In this document: one piece after another, positions 44,970 to 53,677 of the stretch
How positions within the stretch are numbered: the stretch's first letter is position 1
How the letters are laid out: each line of letters begins with the position of its first letter
Assembly (NCBI GenBank): GCA_017433975.1
Contig: JAFRGD010000025.1
Span: forward strand, 1-64,000
Reading direction: 5' to 3'
Length of the DNA: 64,000 nt
Source of the DNA: Mogibacterium sp.
GTDB taxonomy: Bacteria; Bacillota; Clostridia; Peptostreptococcales; Anaerovoracaceae
Position numbers and translations under genes: made by a program
Notes under the pieces: generated by a model
Databases searched by the model: none
Told to the model about the DNA's origin: nothing
Seen by the model: only the letters and a program-made list of their open reading frames with translations

Positions 44970-47033
44970 TTACTCTCCGCCGAGCCGCGCCAGGATCTCG
45001 TCGCGGTGCTCGCTTTCGAGGCCGGCGGCCTTTTGGGCGATGAAGTCGCGGCGGATCGTCTCGACCTGCCCCTCGCCCTGCGCGGCGATGAGGTCCAGCA
45101 GGGCGTCGCTTTCCTCGGTCCGTCCATAATACAACAGCGCGTACGCGTAGTTCATGTTGGTCAGGATGTTGTCCGGCTGCAGGCGGACCGCCGTTTCTCC
45201 GGCGATCACCGCCCGGGCCGGGTTTCTTTCGTGAATGAGTTCATAGTAGGACAGCCACGCGTAATACTGGGCCGTGTCGTAGGTCCCGAGATTTTGCGCG
45301 ACCGCCTCGTAAAGCGCGAGGCCCTGTTCAAAGAGTGCCCGGGAGCGCTCGTAATCCCCCGCCTTGAAGGCGTTCTCGCCGGTGTTCAGCAGGCTGAGCG
45401 CGTAAGACGCCTGGTCGGCTGCCGTGCCCGTCTGCCCGCTGACGTTGCCGTAGATGTCCGTCGCCTTGGTGTAGTATTCGTCCGCGCGGTCGTAATCGCC
45501 CTGGATGTTGAACGCCAGGCCGCGGTTGTTGTAAAGCTCCGCCAGCATCAGCTGGTACTCTTTGTTTTCGTCGTCCTTGGCCAGCTCCTCCGCCATCGCA
45601 ATCGACTCGGTATAGTACATGTCGGCTTCCGCAAAATTGCCCGAATCCATCAGGCAGGCGGCGAGCATGGACCCGGCCTGTACGACGCTCGCGCGGTTCA
45701 GGAGCGAGTCCGTCCGTTGTTGCAGCTGCTGATACAGTTCCAGCGCTTTCTTCAACCGCACCGACGCGTCCTGGAACATGCCGGAGCGGTACAGCAGAAT
45801 TCCGTAGTTGTACTCGATGAGCGCCTTGCTCTCGAGAACCTCGTCGGTCTCCTCCATCGGCTCGATCAGCGTGAGGCTCTTTTCGAAGAACTCCGCCGCC
45901 CGCGCCCCGTCCCCGAGGTTGACCGCGTTCGCGCCCGCGTTATAGTACGTCCGCGCGAAGATCAGCGGGTCCGGTTCCGCCATCGTCTCCTGTTTCGCGA
46001 TGGCTTCCGTATAAGTGGCGTCCGCTTCGTCGTAGCGGCCGGCCGCGGTCAGGAGGCTCGCCTTATTGTTGTACGCGGACGCGAGCCCCTGCTCTCCGCG
46101 TTCGTAATGTTTGTCCGCAAGCCCCTGGAACAGGCCGATCGCAGTCTCTTCCGACGCGAGCGCGTCGTCGTACATGCCGAGCACGCTCTCCGCGTTGGCC
46201 AGTTTTTCGTAGTTCGCAGCCGCCTCGTAAGTGGCCTTCTCTTTGTTCCGCGAAAGGCTCAGAATCTGGTTGATGTCTTCGGTGTTGTCGTGCAGGATGT
46301 CTTTGATCTTTCCGTAGGACCCCGGGACGTTGGTCAGGTGGTCCGGAAGGTCGTACGTCAGCTCCTTGAGGATCCGCATCGAAGCCTCTTCGCGCTGCAT
46401 GGCCGTGTCGCGGAACGCCCGCGCCTCCAGCATCAATCCGAGCGAGACCGCTCCGATCAGCAGGAAGGCTGTCGCTGCGGCGATCGCCTTCGACCGGAAC
46501 TGGCGGTTCTTGCGGAGGGAGTGCTCGCGCGCGAGGTCGCTCTCGTTACAACCGGTGATGCCCGCGATGACTTTGAGGAGCTCCGTGTCCGCCTTGGCCA
46601 TCATCTGCTTGACCGGGTTACCCGGGACGCGGATGTCCATCGTTCGCTCCGCGATGTCCGGAATCAGCTTGAGCGACGGCGGGAAAGACACCTCCGGGTC
46701 GCCGCTGATGAGCAGCGGATAGATGTGGTCCGCCCGGCCGAGTTCGATGAAGACCGCGACCTCACGGTCGACCCACGCCGAAGACGGCGCGTCCGTCGAG
46801 CAGATCACGACCAGGCAGTTGGTGGAGTGCAGCGCCTTGTCGATGGTCTCCGTCAGGATGCTGCTGACGGCGAGCTCTTCGGTATCGCGGAACGCCCGCT
46901 TAATATTCTCGTACCCCTCCGCCTGGATCGACTTCGGCAGTTTGTAGTTCTCGAGGTGGTTGAAGACCCGCTCGGTGATCGCGCTGTCCAGAGGCCGGTG
47001 GCGGTAGCTTATGAAGACGTCATAATCAAACAT
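44970..47033 (-). CDS. TIR-TM-TPR membrane protein (catalytic Glu present)
   Basis: 687 residues; GGAGGCGGAG precedes the ATG, and the start overlaps the upstream gene by 8 bases. The TIR domain (~1-140) begins YDVFISYRH, has FRDTEELAVSS, and contains SSAWVDREV with Glu91 in the place of the NADase Glu of known TIR enzymes. After basic LRKNRQFRSK comes one TM segment (~183-202). The rest (~210-680) is alpha-helical with tetratricopeptide repeats (YNNKASLLTAAGRYDEADATYTEAI, YNNRGLAFNIQGDYDRADEYYTKA in parts). The positive-inside rule puts the TIR in the cytoplasm and the repeats outside. It is the last gene of a four-gene overlapping operon with a TIR-like protein, a potassium channel and a Rossmann/RyR-like protein. 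Confidence 0.88.
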   Translation of the reverse strand: MFDYDVFISYRHRPLDSAITERVFNHLENYKLPKSIQAEGYENIKRAFRDTEELAVSSILTETIDKALHSTNCLVVICSTDAPSSAWVDREVAVFIELGRADHIYPLLISGDPEVSFPPSLKLIPDIAERTMDIRVPGNPVKQMMAKADTELLKVIAGITGCNESDLAREHSLRKNRQFRSKAIAAATAFLLIGAVSLGLMLEARAFRDTAMQREEASMRILKELTYDLPDHLTNVPGSYGKIKDILHDNTEDINQILSLSRNKEKATYEAAANYEKLANAESVLGMYDDALASEETAIGLFQGLADKHYERGEQGLASAYNNKASLLTAAGRYDEADATYTEAIAKQETMAEPDPLIFARTYYNAGANAVNLGDGARAAEFFEKSLTLIEPMEETDEVLESKALIEYNYGILLYRSGMFQDASVRLKKALELYQQLQQRTDSLLNRASVVQAGSMLAACLMDSGNFAEADMYYTESIAMAEELAKDDENKEYQLMLAELYNNRGLAFNIQGDYDRADEYYTKATDIYGNVSGQTGTAADQASYALSLLNTGENAFKAGDYERSRALFEQGLALYEAVAQNLGTYDTAQYYAWLSYYELIHERNPARAVIAGETAVRLQPDNILTNMNYAYALLYYGRTEESDALLDLIAAQGEGQVETIRRDFIAQKAAGLESEHRDEILARLGGE

Positions 47034-47880
47034 CTCCGCCTCCGTTCTCCCCGGACGGGGCCTCCAGAAGATATCCTAAACCGAGCTCGTCCAGCTCGTC
47101 GTGTGCTTTCTGATTCGCCTCTTCGATGTACGCCAGCGCCTCTTCGTTGCCCGCAAAGGCCGCCGGCAGTTCCTCCATGGTCCGCCGCGCGATCGCAACG
47201 CTGAGCTTGGTTTGCTTTTCCGCGATTTCGCCCTCCCGCCGGGCCACATAGCCCAGGTAGAGGAACAGCCCGGTCGCAAAGATGCAGACCGACGCGATGA
47301 CGGACACGATCGCCGTGATCGCCCGCCGGTGTCGCCGGCGGTGGCGCTGCTCGAGTTCGTCCGGGTGGATTCCGAGAATCGACGCGGTGACGCGGACGGT
47401 CTCGTACCGCAGCCGGTCTTTGTACTGGCTCGGCGTGTCCGCGCGGAGGTCCGAGGCGACCGGTTCGATCGTATCCTCGCGCTCCGCGATCGTCATGTCC
47501 GGACGGATGTAAGAGACGATTTTTTTCTCAACAAAACCCTCCGGGAACACGTCCATCGGTTCTCCCCGGAGGATGACTGCGATGATATTGCTGCCCGGTT
47601 TGTGCTCCCGGAAGTATTTCAGGCAGGTCGAAATCGCCGGGACGTTTTGCGTGTCCGGCGAGCAAAGCACGCCCAGGCAGCGGCTGTGCTCCAGAAGCTC
47701 CTCGGTCGCCTCGTCAAACGGCCGGCCGTCGGCTTCGATGTGGATGCGCCGATAGTCGATCGACGGGCCCGGAAGCGTTACTCCGGACGGGAGTTTGTAC
47801 TGGCGGATGCAATCGGCCAGTTTGACGGCTTCTGCCCGGTCCTCCGGCGCCGCGATGAAACAGATATCATACTCCTTCAC
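47026..47880 (-). CDS. TIR-like membrane protein with a lost catalytic Glu
   Basis: 284 residues from a GTG at 47880, chosen because GAGGAG lies 8 bases upstream; a TTG at 47901 is badly spaced. It aligns by eye with the TIR of the next gene: YDICFIA for YDVFISY, QYKLPSGV for NYKLPKSI, GVLCSPDTQNVPAISTCLKYF for VVICSTDAPSSAWVDREVAVF, AVILRGEPMDVFPEGF for PLLISGDPEVSFPPSL. The Trp and the Glu of SxxWxxxE are replaced by Ala and Cys (Cys86), so NADase activity is unlikely. A basic stretch EQRHRRRHRR precedes one TM segment (~187-211), with a ~70-residue tail outside. It overlaps its upstream neighbour by 14 bases and its downstream one by 8. Possibly a regulatory partner of the active TIR. Confidence 0.75.
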   Translation of the reverse strand: MKEYDICFIAAPEDRAEAVKLADCIRQYKLPSGVTLPGPSIDYRRIHIEADGRPFDEATEELLEHSRCLGVLCSPDTQNVPAISTCLKYFREHKPGSNIIAVILRGEPMDVFPEGFVEKKIVSYIRPDMTIAEREDTIEPVASDLRADTPSQYKDRLRYETVRVTASILGIHPDELEQRHRRRHRRAITAIVSVIASVCIFATGLFLYLGYVARREGEIAEKQTKLSVAIARRTMEELPAAFAGNEEALAYIEEANQKAHDELDELGLGYLLEAPSGENGGGDV

Positions 47881-49423
47881 GGCCGCTTCTCCTCTCCGCA
47901 ATGCTTCCCAACAGCTCCCACGCGTAGTCGTCTTTCTTTTGCTCCGCCTCGCTCAGCCGGTCATACGGGACCATGGACACGTGCAGCCGCAATGCGTCGT
48001 TGCGCTTGTCCGCGAGCCGCCAGTTGTACATCTGATAGAAGCGCAGCCAGCGCCGGTGCTCCATCTCTCGGCAGATTTCGCGCTGCGCCGGGTCCAGCCC
48101 GCAGAAGACGTCGTATGCCTGCTGACACTGTTCCGGCGTGATGTCCCGGACGTCCTCGCCGAGCAGCCACCGCACCTTGACCGGCAGGTGGTCCGCCGCC
48201 GCGATGTTCGACTGCCGGAAAAACTCGCCGAGGTCGCGCCAGGCGACCGGGTGGTCGGAATTCTCGTTATATAAATCGTTGATCAGGATCGCCATGTGAT
48301 TGACCGCGTCCTTCATGACGAACTCCGGCGTCAGGCTGTCCTCGCGGGAGCCGAAACTGTCGACCCCCGGAACTTCCGCGAAGAGCCGCACGTGAACCTT
48401 GCCCGGCACCGCAAACCACTGGCGGAGCTGGCTGTGGATCGTCAGGTTCTCCGGGTCCGTGTCCGCGCAGAGGATGATCCGGTCCGCCCGCGCGAGGAGG
48501 TCCGGCGCCGCCGTCCAGGCTTCGTCGTGGAAGATCAGGCTGTCCTCGTAAGGATGTCCCGGTGCGAGGGCCGCGACGATCTCCGGGTGCAGGGACGCGA
48601 AACCCTGCGCGCTGCCGAACACGTGGTATTCGAGCACGTGGGTCTTTTCAAAGATGTTCGTGAGAAGCGCTCTGGTGAGAAGCGCGCTGCCCGTCTCCTC
48701 GCAGCCGATGAAGATCACGCACCGCTCCTGCTCCCCGATCGGGTGCTTCTTCCAATAGCTCCGGCTCAGGACCTCGGACGGGCTGAAGAACTGGACGTTC
48801 TCCGGCAGGTTGTCCGCCGCGCAGTCGGTCAGGCTGTAGACCGGCACACCGAGGTCTCCAGCTCCGACCGCCGCCGCCGCGTTGTGCCAGCGGTCCTCGC
48901 CCGCATAAAAGAGCGAAAGGCCGTCCGGCTTCTCCCGGGTCCGGAGCAGCTCCGCCGGGTCCGCGTCGGTCCGCAGGACGCCCGGCTCCTTGCCCGGGTT
49001 GCCGTCGCCGCGCGGAAAGACCACGAGGCTGTCCGGGTCTTCCTGTTGGATGGCCTTTGCGAGCGCCGTAGAGTCCGCGTTCTCCTCGCTGAACCAGTAC
49101 CAGTTCCGGCTCCGCGCATGCCGCAGCCGGAACCGCGGCGCCTCCCCGCCGATCAGGCTCACGCCGAGGCTGATCAGCGCGGTCAACAGGCCGATGCTGC
49201 AGAGCGCAAAGACGAGGCCGAGGACTCTGCCGAAAGGCGTCACCGGCGCCATGTCTCCGTAGCCGACCGTCGTAATCGTAATGATCGAATACCAAAGCGC
49301 GTCCCAGATACTATGGATCGAGGACCCCGGCGCCTTGGACTCCACCGCGGTCAGGACGATCAGCAGCAGGACATACACGATCAGGCCGCATATGATGATT
49401 CGTATACTCTTCTTATTCTTCAA
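47867..49423 (-). CDS. Two-TM potassium channel protein with RyR-like C-terminus
   Basis: 518 residues. TM1 (~8-26), pore helix and filter TTVGYGD (51-57), TM2 (~66-92): the standard K+ channel pore. The cytoplasmic part (~95-430) resembles a Rossmann-type RCK/TrkA region in places (CVIFIGCEETGSALLTRALL, DRIILCADTDPENL). Around ~380-420 it has AWRDLGEFFRQSN, and it ends (~450-505) with MEHRRWLRFYQMYNW and VSMVPYDRLSEAEQKKDD, which match the bacterial RyR domain (PF02026-type) as I know it: EHxRW, then hxxxVPYDxLS. It should be a ligand-gated potassium channel in the plasma membrane. Its start overlaps the upstream stop by 4 bases (ATGA). Confidence 0.82.
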   Translation of the reverse strand: MKNKKSIRIIICGLIVYVLLLIVLTAVESKAPGSSIHSIWDALWYSIITITTVGYGDMAPVTPFGRVLGLVFALCSIGLLTALISLGVSLIGGEAPRFRLRHARSRNWYWFSEENADSTALAKAIQQEDPDSLVVFPRGDGNPGKEPGVLRTDADPAELLRTREKPDGLSLFYAGEDRWHNAAAAVGAGDLGVPVYSLTDCAADNLPENVQFFSPSEVLSRSYWKKHPIGEQERCVIFIGCEETGSALLTRALLTNIFEKTHVLEYHVFGSAQGFASLHPEIVAALAPGHPYEDSLIFHDEAWTAAPDLLARADRIILCADTDPENLTIHSQLRQWFAVPGKVHVRLFAEVPGVDSFGSREDSLTPEFVMKDAVNHMAILINDLYNENSDHPVAWRDLGEFFRQSNIAAADHLPVKVRWLLGEDVRDITPEQCQQAYDVFCGLDPAQREICREMEHRRWLRFYQMYNWRLADKRNDALRLHVSMVPYDRLSEAEQKKDDYAWELLGSIAERRSGREGV

Positions 49424-51297
49424 TTGGTCGCGCCTTTCTCTGCCCGGAGGAGTTCCGGCAACGCCAGAACGTTGTTAATATCTACCTGTTTGTAGTCGAT
49501 GACCCGCCCGGTGACCTCGTGCTCGCGCGCGGACAGCTCGTCCAGCGCGTCCCACGGAATCAGGCAGGCGTGGGTGCGTGCGATCGTATCCTTTGTGATC
49601 CGGATGTCGCACGGGAGCCCCTGCTCCTTGCGGCGCTTCCATTCGGCCGCGTTCGCTTCAAAGACTTCCTGCGGCATGGTCGAGTACCCCATGACGAAGT
49701 GGAAGGCGTTCCAGCGGAGGTGTTCGGTCTTACCGAGCACTTCCAGCATCTCCGGACTCGGGTTCCACTCTCCGGCGGTCATCTGCTCGCGGCTGATGCC
49801 CGAAGCCTTGAGGAACGCCGGCGAGAAGTCCGCGGAGCACCGCGACGACATCTTGCTGAACGTGTCGCAGGCGACCCATTTGTCCCAGTTGCTCCGGTCG
49901 GATGTGTCGTACATCGCGTTCAGCAGGATCGCTGCCCGGTCCGCCCGCTCCGCCGACAGGAGGTCGAGCGTGTAGATGTCCGTGCGGATGATCGGGCTGC
50001 CGACCGTCTCCTGATACCGGACGCCGTTCTTACCGCACTGGATCACGCAGATGTGCTCCGCGTTCCGGCGCTTCAGGTACAACATCAGGCTGTTCGAAAT
50101 CTCCCGGTTGGTGACCTCGTTCCCGGTGCAGACCACGATCATCTTGAGCGTCTTGATCCGCTTCGCGACATAGTCGTAAAACTCACGGCTGCCGCCGCTG
50201 GCCGTAAAGCTCTTGATATCATACTGTTTGAGCATCTCCGGGCTGACCGCGTAGATGTAGCCGGACTCCTCCGGAAACCGCGGTGAAAAGACCGCCGCGC
50301 GGAAATGGCTCCCCTCGAACTGGCCGTTCATCACGAGCTGCTTGAGCGCGGCCTGGCCGTGGCTGCCGAAGCCGACGACGACGCACTCGAAGTCCTCCGT
50401 CGCGCGCCCGTTCTCGTCAAAATGAATGAAATCCCACGGCGGGCAGGTGCGGATCAGCGCCCGCGCCGAGAGCTCACTCTCGTCATACACGTGCACGTAG
50501 CCAAAGCCATACCCGTCCTTGGACACCTGCAGCATGGACGTGATGATGTCTTCTGCGCCCGGTAACGTCAGGCGGGTATTCTCCGGCGGAACGTTAAGCT
50601 CCGACAGCCCGCTCTTGAGCTTGAGCGCGTAGAACAGGTCTTCGTCGGCGTCTTCGCCCAGCGCGTAAACCGTCAGTTTGCGACGGTCCGCGTGGAGCCT
50701 GCGGAGGACCTTTGGATCCGAATTGACCGCCTCCGACCCCGTGACCACGGACATCCCCTGGTTGTTCAGGTCGCCGATCAGTGCGGAGTCCGCGTTCTCA
50801 GCGATGAACACGACCGCGTTCCCGCCCTGCCTGACGCACTCCCGGCCGACCGCGATGCTGTTCTCGTTGATTCCGTAGATCAATGTGAGGTCGCCGCGCC
50901 GCGACAGCAGCAGCCGCAGATACCGGAGCGCCTCCGCGCCGAGCGTGAACATGACCGCGCTCGCCATCGAGTAGAACGCGAGCAGGTGCAGAATCCAGAA
51001 GCAGATCAGGCCGGTCATCGTCGACACGAAGGAGGACGCCGCGATAGACGCGTAGTCGTTGATGCCGACGAACATCTTGAAGACGCAGAAGAGCGTCCGG
51101 ATGATGCTGAGCGGGATGTTCCCCGTGACCTCCGCAAAGCCCGTCCCGTAGATCAGCAGCCCACCGACCAGCGAGATGAGCATGCAGCCGGTCGTCAGCT
51201 TCGCCGAGAAGGACGGCTTGAGCGCCAGGTTGAGCACCATGGCGAGCAACAGTGCGGCTGACAGGACAGCGACGGAGATGACCGAGATACTGGACAT
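49420..51297 (-). CDS. Membrane protein with Rossmann-like regions and RyR-like C-terminus
   Basis: 625 residues; AAAGGAGG precedes the ATG. About four TM segments lie in ~1-130. No TVGYGD filter is present. Two Rossmann-type starts follow: DLTLIYGINENSIAVGRE (~137) and FECVVVGFGSHGQAALKQL (~305), as in TrkA-N modules. The C-terminal part has DTFSKMSSRCSADF and TEHLRWNAFHFVMGYS, then ARTHACLIPWDALDELS, which fits a RyR-type domain with an insertion. It is the first gene of the four-gene cassette, directly behind the promoter at 51372-51400. It probably binds a nucleotide and may act as a regulatory subunit of the neighbouring channel. Function not known. Confidence 0.75.
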   Translation of the reverse strand: MSSISVISVAVLSAALLLAMVLNLALKPSFSAKLTTGCMLISLVGGLLIYGTGFAEVTGNIPLSIIRTLFCVFKMFVGINDYASIAASSFVSTMTGLICFWILHLLAFYSMASAVMFTLGAEALRYLRLLLSRRGDLTLIYGINENSIAVGRECVRQGGNAVVFIAENADSALIGDLNNQGMSVVTGSEAVNSDPKVLRRLHADRRKLTVYALGEDADEDLFYALKLKSGLSELNVPPENTRLTLPGAEDIITSMLQVSKDGYGFGYVHVYDESELSARALIRTCPPWDFIHFDENGRATEDFECVVVGFGSHGQAALKQLVMNGQFEGSHFRAAVFSPRFPEESGYIYAVSPEMLKQYDIKSFTASGGSREFYDYVAKRIKTLKMIVVCTGNEVTNREISNSLMLYLKRRNAEHICVIQCGKNGVRYQETVGSPIIRTDIYTLDLLSAERADRAAILLNAMYDTSDRSNWDKWVACDTFSKMSSRCSADFSPAFLKASGISREQMTAGEWNPSPEMLEVLGKTEHLRWNAFHFVMGYSTMPQEVFEANAAEWKRRKEQGLPCDIRITKDTIARTHACLIPWDALDELSAREHEVTGRVIDYKQVDINNVLALPELLRAEKGATN

Positions 51298-51323
51298 TGG
51301 AGTCCTCCTTTATTCCATGAATT

Positions 51324-51342
51324 CTCGTGCAGGGTGCACGAG
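51324..51342 (-). promoter_or_regulatory. Perfect hairpin/operator in the leader of the TIR/channel cassette
   Basis: CTCGTGCA (51324-51331), three bases, TGCACGAG (51335-51342). It lies between the -10 box and the ribosome site of the first cassette gene, so it could be an operator or an RNA hairpin. Confidence 0.6.
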
Positions 51343-51371
51343 CCGATAGATGTGCAGACTTTTACAAATAT

Positions 51372-51400
51372 ACTATACTACTCCCGTGCGGAATGTTCAA
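51372..51400 (-). promoter_or_regulatory. Sigma-A type promoter of the TIR/channel cassette
   Basis: Minus strand: -35 TTGAAC (51395-51400), 17-base spacer, -10 TATAGT (51372-51377). It begins right after the terminator of the MFS gene, so the cassette is an independent transcription unit. Confidence 0.75.
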
Positions 51401-51401
51401 T

Positions 51402-51435
51402 CAAAAAGACACCGCCGCGCAGGACGCGCGGCGGT
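51402..51435 (-). terminator. Terminator of the MerR-MFS operon
   Basis: ACCGCCGCGC (51411-51420), loop AGGAC, GCGCGGCGGT (51426-51435), then TCTTTTTG on the minus strand. Confidence 0.85.
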
Positions 51436-51482
51436 TTGTAACTGTCCGATGAGATGAACCGGCCGAAGCCTCATTCCGAGGA

Positions 51483-52685
51483 TTATACCTCTTTGAACTT
51501 GACGGCCTTCTTCGGGTCGATAAAGGCGTACAGGACGCCGACCAGGATCATGATGCAGGCGGCCAGCATGAAGCGGTCGCTCGGCAGTTCGCCGAAGATC
51601 AGGGCGGCAAGAGGCGTCGCGATGATCGGGGAGATCGCCTGGCCGAGGTTCATGGCCGTGGACATCATCGAGAGGCCGATGCCGCGATTTGCTGGCTCGG
51701 TCGTTCCGAAGATGAGTATTCTGGCCTCCGCAAGGATGTAGCCCCAGCCGATACCGGAGATGAACTGCGCAGCCATCATCATGCCCGTGCTGGTCGCGTT
51801 CGCCGCGATGATCAGACCGCAGCCCATGATGATCGGGCCGATCGTGAAGTTCCAACGGGCGGTCTTCCTGGTGATCTTGCCGTAGAAGAAGCCGATGACG
51901 CAAGCCGCAGCGTTGTTGACCATCATCGCGATTCCGATGGTCGCGGAAGTACCCAGCCCGCGCTGTACCATGTGCATCGCAACGTTGGAGGACAGGATGC
52001 CGGTGCAGATGAAGCAGAGCATGATCAGGAACACAGACCACCAAAAGCCCCAGTTGAATTTAGCCTTTGGCTTCGGGCCGTCCTGTGGTCCCAGCTGCGC
52101 TTGCTGGGCTGCCACTCTCTCTTCCATTTCCGCCTTGCCCGGCAATGTCGCTCTAATTATGAAAACTGCCGGCACGCAGAGGACGACGTAGATCCAGTAG
52201 GACGCTCTCCAGCCAAAAATGCTTGAAATCATGCCGGAAGTGACGGCGAAAAGAATACCCAGCGCATTGCTGCCAAAGGACGTATAACCGGCGATGGCCC
52301 GCCGCTCTTCGGGTTTGAAAAGCGCGGACTGGAAAAACAGGCCGCATGCGGTGAAGCCTACCGCGATGCCGTTGACAGCGCGCCAGAACAGGATCGCAGT
52401 TATGCTATGAGAAAAGATGACGCCGAGCGCGGTGATCGCATATAGTGCCAGTGAGATCATTCCGACGGTCCTTGCGCCGATCTTTTTGGCAATAGCGCTT
52501 GTAAGCAGTGCGGCCGGGATTGCGAGCAGTGTCGGCAATACCGTAATGTATTGGATTGCCATTGATGACGCATCAGGAAAGTCCCGGGCGGTCAGCTCGA
52601 TTGTCGGGCTGACAATCATGACTGCCAGGGTCATCAGTGAGGAGATGCAATAGATACCTAAAAGGTGTTTTGTTCTTTCTTTCAT
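51483..52685 (-). CDS. MFS transporter
   Basis: 400 residues. Twelve TM segments are consistent with the hydrophobic pattern. The loop after TM2 (SAIAKKIGARTVGMISLALY) matches the MFS loop 2-3 signature in shortened form, and FKPEERRAIAGYTSFGSNALG fits the loop after TM4. A soluble loop (~185-210, Glu/Gln-rich) divides the two halves. It is probably a drug/proton antiporter-type or organic-anion carrier; the substrate is unknown. Its start overlaps the stop of the merR gene (ATGA), so the regulator and transporter are coupled. The FAD oxidoreductase pair lies upstream on the same strand. Confidence 0.87.
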   Translation of the reverse strand: MKERTKHLLGIYCISSLMTLAVMIVSPTIELTARDFPDASSMAIQYITVLPTLLAIPAALLTSAIAKKIGARTVGMISLALYAITALGVIFSHSITAILFWRAVNGIAVGFTACGLFFQSALFKPEERRAIAGYTSFGSNALGILFAVTSGMISSIFGWRASYWIYVVLCVPAVFIIRATLPGKAEMEERVAAQQAQLGPQDGPKPKAKFNWGFWWSVFLIMLCFICTGILSSNVAMHMVQRGLGTSATIGIAMMVNNAAACVIGFFYGKITRKTARWNFTIGPIIMGCGLIIAANATSTGMMMAAQFISGIGWGYILAEARILIFGTTEPANRGIGLSMMSTAMNLGQAISPIIATPLAALIFGELPSDRFMLAACIMILVGVLYAFIDPKKAVKFKEV

Positions 52686-53506
52686 TTTAGTTGCCCTCCA
52701 AAAATATGGATTTGAAGTTGATAATACAGGTCGGAAACCGTCAGTGCCGTCAGGTCGAGCAGCGCATATTCATAGATCAGCGGTCCGGTGACTGAATAGC
52801 CGTTTGCATTGATGAAATCTCTGAATATGTGATAGGCGTTCCTGCGGAGATCCTTCTCATTCTTAAATGAAATCACTGCGTAAGAACCCGCCGGAAGTAC
52901 GCATGGAACGATTTCAGGATCATCCGGAGGCCGGAAATCCGTCCCACCGATATAGTCACGCCAGAAAAACTCAAGACTTTCGATGGAGATGTCGTCCTTT
53001 AGTACATAGAGTTTGTGCTTGTCGACCTCCTGTGAGGCGCTCGCGATCTGCCGGATGTCGACCATGGCCTGATCGATCGTGTCGGCCGTGTGAGCGCGGG
53101 TATAGATCGTGCGCTCCGGAAATTGTACGACCGACGGCACGAGCAGACTCGTCATTTCCTTGCGGATCGCGAGATCCAGCTTGTCGTTGAGCAGAGCCCG
53201 CCGTTCGAGAAGCCGCTCGATCTCAGCGTCGATCTCGCGCTCCTGCTGCAACAGATACTCTTTCAGAAGTTTCGGATCAGAGTTGTTCTCCATATATTCC
53301 CCAATCGTCCGGAGCGGCATGCCGAGGACACGACCGAGGCAGCGGATCATGTCAAGTTTTATGACGTCGTCCACGGAATAATGGCGATAGCCGCTGTCCG
53401 GGTTCGTCTCGGACGGTGAACACAAACCAATCTCGTCGTAATACCGAATCGTTTTGACAGGCATGGCCAGCATGGCAGAAACCTGGCCGATGGAGAAGAA
53501 CTTCAT
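52682..53506 (-). CDS. MerR-family regulator with effector-binding domain
   Basis: 274 residues from the ATG at 53506, with AAGGAGTG upstream; the frame stays open 23 codons further with no ribosome site. The winged helix starts MKFFSIGQVSAMLAMPVKTIRYYDEIGLCSPS, typical MerR (as in BmrR/TipA), with GYRHYSVDDVIKLDMIRCLG next. A coiled-coil dimer helix (~80-115) is followed by a C-terminal domain (~120-274) that looks like the GyrI/BmrR effector-binding fold (YAVISFKNEKDL, PLIYEYALLDLTALTVSDLYYQLQI). It likely binds a small hydrophobic compound and activates a long-spacer promoter, such as that at 56496-56526. Confidence 0.9.
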   Translation of the reverse strand: MKFFSIGQVSAMLAMPVKTIRYYDEIGLCSPSETNPDSGYRHYSVDDVIKLDMIRCLGRVLGMPLRTIGEYMENNSDPKLLKEYLLQQEREIDAEIERLLERRALLNDKLDLAIRKEMTSLLVPSVVQFPERTIYTRAHTADTIDQAMVDIRQIASASQEVDKHKLYVLKDDISIESLEFFWRDYIGGTDFRPPDDPEIVPCVLPAGSYAVISFKNEKDLRRNAYHIFRDFINANGYSVTGPLIYEYALLDLTALTVSDLYYQLQIHIFGGQLK

Positions 53507-53677
53507 AACAGGCACTCCTTGTCGCAATGCTCCACCAGGTGGAGAGTTGTGACTTGATCCGGGCTGCGCAAGCACAGCCGCGGATCATTTCTATATTACT
53601 AACAAAGAGTGTAACAAATTGCCCGGATAAAAACAATACTCCGAAACAAACGGCCTGCTGTTTCCTCAGCTCATGCG

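Noticed and set aside
44919-47204. A 761-codon plus-strand frame
   Set aside because: Antisense to the TIR-TPR gene and crossing into its neighbour; no domain and no ribosome site.
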